Shown here one piece after another: positions 18,076 to 25,460 of a DNA stretch of 64,000 bases. The stretch comes from Flammeovirga pectinis (lineage in GTDB: Bacteria; Bacteroidota; Bacteroidia; Cytophagales; Flammeovirgaceae), in assembly GCF_003970675.1 (NCBI RefSeq), contig NZ_CP034562.1, positions 4,924,501 to 4,988,500 on the forward strand, read 5' to 3'. Every line of letters begins with the position of its first letter. Positions within the stretch are counted from its first letter, which is position 1. The notes below the pieces were generated by a model. It saw only the letters and a program-made list of their open reading frames with translations. It was not told the origin of the DNA and did no database searches. Both the position numbers and the translations under genes were made by a program.

Positions 18076-19266
18076 ATGTTAGGAAGTGAGATGACACTGT
18101 TAATTGCCGTCTTAATTATAATCGGTATTTTACTGTATAACCCAACTAAAGATTTAGGAATACCTGCAGCCTTTATTTTTATAGGTGTAGGTTTATTCTT
18201 AGGCAATGGGGAGTCATCTTTTGAGGTATATGATAATCCTGAATTATCAGATTTTATAAGCCAAGCAGCATTAGTACTTATTATTTTTGTAGGTGGTTTA
18301 CACACTAAAGTTCTTGATATTAAAAAGGTAATTAAAGAAGGAATATTAGTTTCTAACATTGGAGTTATAGTCACCTCTTTAACGTTAGGTGTTTTTGTAT
18401 CTTATGTAACGCCACTATCATTATTAGAAGGGCTTTTATTAGGGTCGATTGTATCTTCTACAGATGCCGCAGCCGTTTTTGGTGTATTAGAAGCCAAGAA
18501 AATGAAATTGAAATTTGCTTCTGATAAGGTATTAGAATTTGAATCTGCAACAAATGACCCTATGGCAATGATCCTCACATTAATTTTTGTGAGTATCTTA
18601 CAAAATCCAGATTCACCTATAAACTACGTGGAGTATATTCAGTTTTTTGTGCAACAAATTTTTATAGGTGGAGGTTTAGCATTTACCTTATTCCATATTG
18701 TTAAGTTTTTATTTAAAAAGTTCCATTTTCAAGAAGAAGGACTAATCCCAATTTTACTTTTTAGCTCGCTTATTGTCTTTTTAAAAGTAAATGAATACTT
18801 AGGAGGAAATGCTTTAATTGGAGCGTATATTTTTGGTGTATTATTAAATACTTTAGACTATCAAAATAAAGACAATTCACTACATTTCTTTAATAGTTTT
18901 TCGTGGTTGGCACAATCAATTATGTTCTTAATATTAGGACTACAAATGTTCCCAAGAAGTTTATGGGAAGTATTACCAATAGCCATATTACCAGCATTGT
19001 TTTTATTCTTTATTGCACGTCCTTTAGGAATTTTTCTTTCTTACTTACCGTTAAAAGAACCTTTAAATAAAAAGATATTTATATCGTGGAGTGGGTTAAA
19101 AGGAGCTACTCCCATTGTGTTTGCATTAATCCCAATTTTATCGGAAGTAAATAATGCAGAAATGATCTTTTACATTACCAGTTTTATTGTCTTGTTATCT
19201 CTAATTATTCACCCTTTTAGTATGGAGTTTTTAGCAAGAAAAATACATCTATTAGACGATGATTAA
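18076..19266 (+). CDS. CPA1-type cation/proton antiporter
   Basis: The protein has 396 aa with about 11-12 transmembrane helices. The CPA1 signature residues are present: SSTDAAAVFGVLE (about residue 130) and the ND pair in FESATNDPMAMI (about 155-166), which form the ion-binding site. It also has WSGLKGATPIVFAL near residue 337. It exchanges Na or K for protons across the inner membrane. Unlike NhaP2/CvrA of similar type it ends after the membrane domain and lacks a C-terminal TrkA_C/RCK regulatory domain. It is cotranscribed with the upstream DUF3124 lipoprotein (11 bp gap). Confidence 0.9.
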   Translation: MLGSEMTLLIAVLIIIGILLYNPTKDLGIPAAFIFIGVGLFLGNGESSFEVYDNPELSDFISQAALVLIIFVGGLHTKVLDIKKVIKEGILVSNIGVIVTSLTLGVFVSYVTPLSLLEGLLLGSIVSSTDAAAVFGVLEAKKMKLKFASDKVLEFESATNDPMAMILTLIFVSILQNPDSPINYVEYIQFFVQQIFIGGGLAFTLFHIVKFLFKKFHFQEEGLIPILLFSSLIVFLKVNEYLGGNALIGAYIFGVLLNTLDYQNKDNSLHFFNSFSWLAQSIMFLILGLQMFPRSLWEVLPIAILPALFLFFIARPLGIFLSYLPLKEPLNKKIFISWSGLKGATPIVFALIPILSEVNNAEMIFYITSFIVLLSLIIHPFSMEFLARKIHLLDDD

Positions 19267-19297
19267 ACAAGTGATAGCAAATTATTGTAAAAAAAAT

Positions 19298-19323
19298 AAG
19301 GCACCAATTTAGATTGATGCCTT
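19298..19323. terminator. Bidirectional terminator
   Basis: An 11-bp stem with one G-T pair (19298-19308 with 19313-19323) is flanked by A and T runs, between the convergent antiporter and DUF3124 genes. Confidence 0.8.
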
Positions 19324-19346
19324 TATTATTTTGGTACAAATAAAGT

Positions 19347-19877
19347 TTATTCATTTATAAGCACAGCATCTGATTTAAATGAGAAGCCATACCTTCCAAA
19401 ATTACCAATATTTATAGCTTCAATAAGAGCTTTGTTTTTTGGAGTGTTTTTAGTACCATATTCAACAATAAAATTAGCACCAACACCACCTTCTTTTTCC
19501 TGTTGCTCAACAATATATTCAGCAGATTCTAATGGTTTAAGTACAAGATTTTTTTTAATATAATCACGTACTAATTTACCCTTGCTATCATAATATTTAA
19601 TATCCGTAAAATAGAGGGTATCTTCTAAACTAATATTTCTTAGGCTAAGTACTACTGTACAATGGAATTTAGTATTTCCTTGCTGATAGTAAAGGTCAGA
19701 ATAAGCAGAAACATAATATTTTTCTTTAAAATTTAATGAAGGCAGATCGCTATCAGAAATGTAATTATTATCTTTTTCTTCACTTCTTAAAACCATATCA
19801 TTAGTAGCAACTTCTTTTTGACAAGAAAAGGTTACTATTGTTACAAAAAGGAGTAGTATGTTCAGTAGTTTTGTCAT
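19347..19877 (-). CDS. DUF3124 family lipoprotein (paralogue)
   Basis: The protein has 176 aa with a lipobox ending at C19 (IVTFSCQK). It matches the lipoprotein at 17519-18064 throughout the domain: YYVSAYSDLYY, VVLSLRNISL, IKYYDSKGK, LKPLESAEYIV and GGVGANFIVEYG. It is transcribed toward the antiporter gene from the other side, so the pair brackets the transporter. The N-terminal linker is acidic and unlike its paralogue. Function unknown. Confidence 0.8.
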   Translation of the reverse strand: MTKLLNILLLFVTIVTFSCQKEVATNDMVLRSEEKDNNYISDSDLPSLNFKEKYYVSAYSDLYYQQGNTKFHCTVVLSLRNISLEDTLYFTDIKYYDSKGKLVRDYIKKNLVLKPLESAEYIVEQQEKEGGVGANFIVEYGTKNTPKNKALIEAINIGNFGRYGFSFKSDAVLINE

Positions 19878-19964
19878 GATTATTTATCATTTGGAGATGA
19901 AATACTAAAGTACAATTTTAACCTAAGATATTTTATACTTTGATGTGTAAAATTAACTACTTTC

Positions 19965-21731
19965 TTACTTAAACATACTTGCAATTTGTTCTTCGTAAAT
20001 ACTATTAATAACCTTTCTTTTAGGTTTTAATGTAGGTGTTACTTCACCTGTTTCTACAGTCCATTCTTGAGGGAGTAAGGTGAATTTTTTTACAGATTCC
20101 CAACTAGCAAAACTCTTATTAATAGTATTAATCTCTTTCTTGAATTTTTTGATTACTTCAGGGTTTTTGATCATAGAACCGTTATCAGAATGTTCTATGT
20201 TATGCAATGCACACCAATTTTTAAGAGTATCAAAACTAGGAACGATAAGGGCCGCTACAATTTTTTGATGATTACCTAAAACGGCTACCTGTTCAATAAA
20301 AAAGGATTCTTTTAGTTTATTTTCTAAAAACTGTGGAGATATATATTTACCACCAGAATTTTTGAACAACTCTTTCTTACGGTCCGTGATTTTTAGAAAT
20401 TTATTGTCTATTAATTCACCAATATCACCTGTATGCAACCATCCATCTATAATAGTTTCTTTAGTAAGGTCAGGTTGCTTGTAATACCCCATCATTACAT
20501 TAGGTCCTTTGATTAGAATTTCACCATCTTCGGCTATTTTGGCTTCAATACCTTTTAGTAAAGGACCAACAGTACCCACCATCATATTTTCTGTGTTTGT
20601 ATGGTTTACAGATACTACAGGAGAAGCTTCAGACATTCCGTAACCTTCGCAAGCACGGATACCTGCAGCCCAAAATGAACGTGATAATCTTGGTTGTAAT
20701 GCAGCCGCTCCAACATTTATATTCATAACATGCCCGCCCAAAGCAGCTCTCCATTTAGAGAAGATAAATTTATCGGCAATTTTATGCTGTATTTTTTCGC
20801 TTAAACTTTGTTTTTGACGGGGGTTATAAGCCAATGCAAAATTAAGTGCCCAAAAGAACAATGCCTTTTTAAAACCTTTTAAATCTCTACCCTTTGCAAC
20901 AATACTATCATATACTTTTTCTAATAATCTAGGCACAGTACAGAATACATGTGGCTTTACTTCTTGTAGTGCTTCAGCAACTTTGGCAATATTATCAGCA
21001 TAATAAATAGAGATACCCCAGTTCTGATAACTATACAAACAGGTACGTTCATACACATGAGATAACGGTAAGAAGCTTAATGCTCTAGCATTTCCTTTTT
21101 CTACGGGTAAAACTTCAGAAGCCGCAATAGCATCAGAAGTTACATTCTTGTGCGAGAGCATTACACCTTTAGGTTGTCCCGTTGTTCCAGATGTGTAGAC
21201 AATGGTAAATAAATCGTTCTCTGATATGGTCGATTTAATTTTTCTAAGATTATCATCAGTTGTACTTCCTTGAATAGTTAAAACAGCTTTCCAATGTGAG
21301 TAGTTTTCTATTTCGTTAAAAGTATAAATCTGTTCTAATAGTGGTAGATCTTTTAGAATAGGAGTTATTTTCTTTAATATCGTTTTCGATTCAATAAAAG
21401 CAACTTTAATTTCTGCGTGATTAAATATAAATGTATAGTCTGCCGCAGTTATAGTAGGGTATATAGGTACTACAACAACACCAATTTGAGCACACGCAAT
21501 ATCAATAAAATTCCATTCAGGTCTGTTTTCTGATATGATCGCTATTTTATCACCTTTTTTGAAGCCATAATTTAATAACCCCTTACTAAGTGTATTTACA
21601 ATATTGAGAACATCATCTGTAGAATAAGATTTCCATTGGCCGTCTACTTTTTTGGCAAAACAGATATCCAAAGAATTATATATTTCTTTTTGCTGATGTA
21701 TAAAATCAAAAACTCTAGTAGGCTTCATCAA
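19965..21731 (-). CDS. Long-chain fatty acid-CoA ligase (AMP-forming)
   Basis: The protein has 588 aa, the size of FadD15/ACSL-like synthetases. It has the AMP-binding motif IVYTSGTTGQPKGVMLSHKN near residue 180, the motif EGYGMSEASPVVSVN, and the adenylation hinge region GWLHTGDIGELIDNKFLKIT followed by DRKKELFKNSGGKYI. It activates fatty acids to acyl-CoA for beta-oxidation or lipid synthesis. It is monocistronic, with no beta-oxidation genes nearby. The chain-length preference is not readable. Confidence 0.93.
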   Translation of the reverse strand: MMKPTRVFDFIHQQKEIYNSLDICFAKKVDGQWKSYSTDDVLNIVNTLSKGLLNYGFKKGDKIAIISENRPEWNFIDIACAQIGVVVVPIYPTITAADYTFIFNHAEIKVAFIESKTILKKITPILKDLPLLEQIYTFNEIENYSHWKAVLTIQGSTTDDNLRKIKSTISENDLFTIVYTSGTTGQPKGVMLSHKNVTSDAIAASEVLPVEKGNARALSFLPLSHVYERTCLYSYQNWGISIYYADNIAKVAEALQEVKPHVFCTVPRLLEKVYDSIVAKGRDLKGFKKALFFWALNFALAYNPRQKQSLSEKIQHKIADKFIFSKWRAALGGHVMNINVGAAALQPRLSRSFWAAGIRACEGYGMSEASPVVSVNHTNTENMMVGTVGPLLKGIEAKIAEDGEILIKGPNVMMGYYKQPDLTKETIIDGWLHTGDIGELIDNKFLKITDRKKELFKNSGGKYISPQFLENKLKESFFIEQVAVLGNHQKIVAALIVPSFDTLKNWCALHNIEHSDNGSMIKNPEVIKKFKKEINTINKSFASWESVKKFTLLPQEWTVETGEVTPTLKPKRKVINSIYEEQIASMFK

Positions 21732-21936
21732 GCAGATTTATATGGTTAATATTGAGGTGAGTGTATTACTAATAATACTCATTTTTTTAATCTAGTGCGC
21801 AAACTAAAAAAGAAATAATTTTATTAATGATGATTTATATTGGAATATTAATTTTAAAATAGATAATACTATGAAATATCGAGAGGATTATCTCTAAATT
21901 TATGGCTTGAATAAAATTAAACTAAACTACACAAAG

Positions 21937-22560
21937 ATGTCGGACTTTGATAAGAAAGCCCACTGGGAGAATATTTATACTACTAAAGCATTAGAAAATG
22001 TTAGTTGGTATCAACGAATCCCGCTAACTTCTTTAGATTTTATTGATAGAGCTACACTAACAAAAGATAATGCAATCATTGATATTGGGGGAGGAGATAG
22101 CTTCCTTACAGATCATTTACTTGATCTATCTTACGCTGATTTATCTGTTTTAGACATATCTAAACAGGCATTATTAAGAGCACAAAAAAGATTAGGTGCT
22201 GATAAAGCATCAAAAGTAACTTGGATTGAGGCTGACGCATCAGATTTTCAATCTGAAAAAAAATATGACCTATGGCATGATAGAGCAGCATTTCATTTTC
22301 TAACAGACGAAATTGAAATAGCTAATTATGTAAAAACGGTTAAAAATCTTGTAAAAACTGATGGGATAATAGTTATAGGAACATTTTCTGAAAATGGACC
22401 AGAAAAATGTAGTGGTATTCCAATTAAACAATATTCGGTATCAGAATTAGCAAAAGTATTCGAAAAGGATTTTGAGCTAATTAATACACAAATTATAGAT
22501 CATAAAACACCTTTTGATACAGTTCAGAACTTCTCATTTTGTTGTTTGAGAAAAAGATAA
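21937..22560 (+). CDS. Class I SAM-dependent methyltransferase
   Basis: The protein has 207 aa from the ATG at 21937 (MSDFDKKAHWENIYTTK). An in-frame TTG at 21907 is possible but homologues begin at this SxFDxKxHWExIY segment. The SAM-binding motif I is AIIDIGGGDSFLTDHLLDL (about residues 46-64), followed by acidic LSVLDISKQAL and EADASDF. The HWExIYxTK/VSWYQ start is typical of a small Bacteroidota methyltransferase group related to thiopurine-type methyltransferases. The substrate is unknown. It is monocistronic. Confidence 0.85.
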   Translation: MSDFDKKAHWENIYTTKALENVSWYQRIPLTSLDFIDRATLTKDNAIIDIGGGDSFLTDHLLDLSYADLSVLDISKQALLRAQKRLGADKASKVTWIEADASDFQSEKKYDLWHDRAAFHFLTDEIEIANYVKTVKNLVKTDGIIVIGTFSENGPEKCSGIPIKQYSVSELAKVFEKDFELINTQIIDHKTPFDTVQNFSFCCLRKR

Positions 22561-22601
22561 ATTTATAGAGAAAGGTTCGGTGTTTACGCATTGAATCTTT
22601 T

Positions 22602-23042
22602 TTATTTAGGGAGATTTATTTGAAGCTCTGAAATACCGTTATATGATTTAAGGAACTCAATAATGTAATGATTTTTCCCTTCAAGATAATCTTCTAGTGG
22701 TAAACCATTGTCAAAATTATTTATTAGGCCAGCTTCTTTAAGGTCTTCCCAATAGATTTCATGAAAAGCCATTGCCCAATTTTTAAAATTACGTTCTTGA
22801 ATATATCCTGAGTATAATTTTTGAACAGCTTTATGTCTGTGGTCCATCTTAATTTTTGAATACAGACTTAATACATCAGTTTCTTCTCCTTCAAGAATTT
22901 GAATAAATTTGTTTTCTAACAGCACTAAAAGACCTGTTAATTTTAAATTGATATTTTTTGCTCTACTGTGCATTAGAATATCTTTTAAAATATTATCGTC
23001 AAGCACATCGTTGCGTGTGCTTACATAACATAAACAAAACAT
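22602..23042 (-). CDS. Short BLUF-domain blue-light sensor
   Basis: The protein has 146 aa. The BLUF domain fills residues 1-100 and all key flavin-site residues are present with the spacing of AppA: Y6 (LCYVS), N30 (KNINLKLTG), Q48 (FIQILEGEE), W89 and M91 (NWAMAF). It should bind FAD and signal through the Tyr-Gln hydrogen-bond switch. The remaining 45 residues form a short C-terminal helical cap, as in PixD/TePixD-type proteins, with no enzymatic output domain, so it must act by protein-protein contact. The partner is not evident among its neighbours. Confidence 0.93.
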   Translation of the reverse strand: MFCLCYVSTRNDVLDDNILKDILMHSRAKNINLKLTGLLVLLENKFIQILEGEETDVLSLYSKIKMDHRHKAVQKLYSGYIQERNFKNWAMAFHEIYWEDLKEAGLINNFDNGLPLEDYLEGKNHYIIEFLKSYNGISELQINLPK

Positions 23043-23245
23043 AGTTATACATTAAAATTGGTTTGTAAGTATAGCTGTAAATTACATCTTTTATTTCGAT
23101 ATATCAGAATGTAATTATTTAAAGAATTTTTGTAATCATTTGAACGTTATGTTTTTAGTTGTTACATTTACACTAATAGCAAATTAAAACACTGTGTATA
23201 AATCTCTTCATCTTGTTTCAAGAGTTGGGATAAAAAATTACCACT

Positions 23246-23515
23246 ATGACTTACGAAGGATTACTTATAATTGTACTATGTATTATGATTGTTGTGACGA
23301 TCATAAAAAATTCAAATTTTACACTACCAACTAAAAATGATCCACTTGTTTTAGAATACAGTGGTTCTAAAAAGATTTTTTCTGTTGAAAAAATCATTCG
23401 AAACAAACTTGTTTTGAAAAACAAAGATTGTGGTTATGCAGAGTTGTATACTGTGGATAACAAACCAGTTTTAATTCAGAACGGTACCGCATTTTTAGTG
23501 GACTCAATAGAGTAA
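23246..23515 (+). CDS. Small membrane-anchored protein of unknown function
   Basis: The protein has 89 aa. An N-terminal transmembrane helix (about residues 5-21, LLIIVLCIMIVVTII) is followed by a 65-residue soluble part with beta-strand pattern (KIFSVEKIIRNKLVLKNKD, then YTVDNKPVLIQNG). No family is recognised. The ATG at 23246 is preceded by an A/T-rich leader and the gene ends 5 bp before a strong terminator, which supports a real transcription unit. Confidence 0.55.
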   Translation: MTYEGLLIIVLCIMIVVTIIKNSNFTLPTKNDPLVLEYSGSKKIFSVEKIIRNKLVLKNKDCGYAELYTVDNKPVLIQNGTAFLVDSIE

Positions 23516-23520
23516 ATCAA

Positions 23521-23548
23521 AAAGGCTGAAATTTAGATTTCAGCCTTT
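23521..23548. terminator. Bidirectional terminator
   Basis: A 12-bp perfect stem (23521-23532 with 23537-23548) with a 4-nt loop and T runs on both sides lies between convergent genes. Confidence 0.85.
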
Positions 23549-23564
23549 TTTTATGTGTTATTTT

Positions 23565-24632
23565 CTAGAAACTGAAGTTTAAACCAGCATTTGCTCCAAG
23601 CCAAATAGAAGTTCTTGATCCTTTTGCATTTGTATGATCGTAAAATGAATTGTCAGGAATATCTAGCGTTCCCGTTGTTTCATTCCCATCTACTTTTAAA
23701 TCTGAGATATAAACATTTAAAGAAGGTCCCGCAAAAACACTTATGTTCTTAGTTAGTTTAAAATGGACATTGATATCAGCTTTATTTAATAGGTTTAAAT
23801 CTTGTTCATAATTACCATCGTATGCTAAATAATTAGAAGATAGATCAAGAGATAGGTTTATACGTTTTCCTACTTCCATCATAGAACCAAATCCAAGTCC
23901 GTAGCTATACACATCTTTAGAATTGTACTGCGTGTATCCTCCTTTAAAAATTGTATAGAATTTTTTAGTACCCATCTTAAAGTTAATGTTTCCCCAAATT
24001 GTTGCATCAGCAGTAACTTCAAGAGCATAATAACCACCTTTTACTATGTTTATTAATCCGATAGGAGTTCCTTCAGCACCATTTGTAACAACATTAATTA
24101 AACCAACCTGAGAGCCTTTTAAAGAGTCCGTAGTATTAATTAAACCTACTTGTGCTCCTGTTGCTTTATCTCTAACAGTGTTTATTAAACTGACTTGAGC
24201 TCCGTTCATATCTTTATTTGCAATATTTGCAATACCAGAAATTTGAGCACCATTTGCATTTTCCTTAGTAAAGTTGCTTATACCAGCAATATGCAATCCA
24301 TCCATATTTTTTGAGGCGATATTACTTATACCTGCACAAATAAAACCTTTTGAGTTTCCTGTTGTGATATTGGTAATACCAGCAATTTGGCCTCCTTTTA
24401 CATCTCCTTTATTAATATTGGAAATACCGCCAAGTTCAAAAAAGTTGATACCACTATTTATACCCCATAGTACATTAAAAGAATAGTCGCTACTGTATTC
24501 TGTAGCAGTTCCGTTAGTACCTATAGGATATAAAAAAGACACTTGATATGCTTTGTTTTGAAGACTGTCTTGAGCACAAAGAAACTGACTACTCAAAATG
24601 AAAACGATTAGATAAGTGATTAGATTTTTCAT
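23565..24632 (-). CDS. Surface-repeat protein of the LA_2272 type with C-terminal barrel-like region
   Basis: The protein has 355 aa with a signal peptide ending near residue 20 (FLCAQ). Residues about 60-200 consist of roughly nine short repeats of the form GxQxxGIxNIxxxxxxG (for example GAQISGIANIANKDMN, GAQVGLINTTDSLK, GSQVGLINVVTNG), the pattern of LA_2272-type surface repeats, expected to build a beta-solenoid. The last 150 residues have alternating strands and end in an aromatic (GLNFSF), typical of outer-membrane barrels. It is probably an outer-membrane or surface protein of unknown role. Confidence 0.75.
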   Translation of the reverse strand: MKNLITYLIVFILSSQFLCAQDSLQNKAYQVSFLYPIGTNGTATEYSSDYSFNVLWGINSGINFFELGGISNINKGDVKGGQIAGITNITTGNSKGFICAGISNIASKNMDGLHIAGISNFTKENANGAQISGIANIANKDMNGAQVSLINTVRDKATGAQVGLINTTDSLKGSQVGLINVVTNGAEGTPIGLINIVKGGYYALEVTADATIWGNINFKMGTKKFYTIFKGGYTQYNSKDVYSYGLGFGSMMEVGKRINLSLDLSSNYLAYDGNYEQDLNLLNKADINVHFKLTKNISVFAGPSLNVYISDLKVDGNETTGTLDIPDNSFYDHTNAKGSRTSIWLGANAGLNFSF

Positions 24633-24859
24633 GAATGATAGATGATTTTAGTATTTAATAATAGATTAAAAGTAAATACAGATGAATTTATCGGTATTCG
24701 TTTTTAAGACCCTTAAAAAATAGTTTACCCCTATCTTATTTTAAAAATAAAGTAAAAATATATATAATCAACTGTACTTTAGGTGTATAGTGTTTGTTTT
24801 TGATTAAACTTTTAAACAAATTTTGTAATTAATTAGGAAATTAAAATAATCACTCATAC

Positions 24860-24875
24860 ATTTGTTTAAACAAAT
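24860..24875. promoter_or_regulatory. 16-bp perfect palindrome upstream of doxX
   Basis: ATTTGTTTAAACAAAT is its own reverse complement and ends 30 bp before the ATG of the DoxX gene. A partial copy, taaacaaat, lies about 50 bp upstream. The position suits a dimeric repressor such as a MarR or TetR protein; none is encoded next to it. Confidence 0.45.
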
Positions 24876-24905
24876 AAAGTAAGAACAATAATTACATTTA
24901 AAGAT

Positions 24906-25313
24906 ATGGAAAATCAAGCAGCAGTAAACATAGAAGCTACATCAGAAAGTAAAGTAACAATGGGAGTAAGGTATTTACTTGCAGTAATGATGATTGTTTT
25001 TGGAGCTAATAAATTCCTTCAGTTTTTACCAATGCCTCCAGCAAACGATCAAGTTGCTCAAGTTTTTGGGTCACTTATGTTAATGGGTATTTTACCAATA
25101 GTAGGTATTTTAGAAGTAGTTGGTGGTATTTTATTGGCACTTAAAAAAGCAGTGCCTGCAACATTAATTGTACTTGGAGCTATCGGTTTTAATGCTGTTT
25201 TATTTCATGCAACTTTAGATCCTGCGGGTATTGGTGGAGCTATTGGCTTTACTGCTATGATAATTTACCTAGCCTACGTTTACAGAGCTAAATTTGCACC
25301 ATTATTTAAATAA
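24906..25313 (+). CDS. DoxX-like small membrane protein
   Basis: The protein has 135 aa with four predicted transmembrane helices. It has the DoxX pattern GVRYLLAVMMIVFGANKFLQF after a 20-residue soluble N-terminus, then LPIVGILEVVGGILLAL and VLFHATLDPAGIGGAIGF. DoxX-family proteins are often linked to redox or thiol stress, but the biochemical role here is not known. It is a monocistronic gene with its own terminator and a perfect palindrome just upstream that could be an operator. Confidence 0.8.
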   Translation: MENQAAVNIEATSESKVTMGVRYLLAVMMIVFGANKFLQFLPMPPANDQVAQVFGSLMLMGILPIVGILEVVGGILLALKKAVPATLIVLGAIGFNAVLFHATLDPAGIGGAIGFTAMIIYLAYVYRAKFAPLFK

Positions 25314-25379
25314 AGAATTCTGCAATATACATCTACATTGAAGTTCTTAATTGAACACTCAATTGTCATTCAAAAATTA

Positions 25380-25409
25380 AATAGTCACCTTTTAACTAAG
25401 GTGACTATT
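25380..25409 (+). terminator. Terminator after doxX
   Basis: A 12-bp perfect stem (25380-25391 with 25398-25409) runs into a stretch of T residues. Confidence 0.85.
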
Positions 25410-25460
25410 TTTTTGTAAATTCACTTTCCAACTATTTTCGAAAAAGCTAAAACTATTTAA

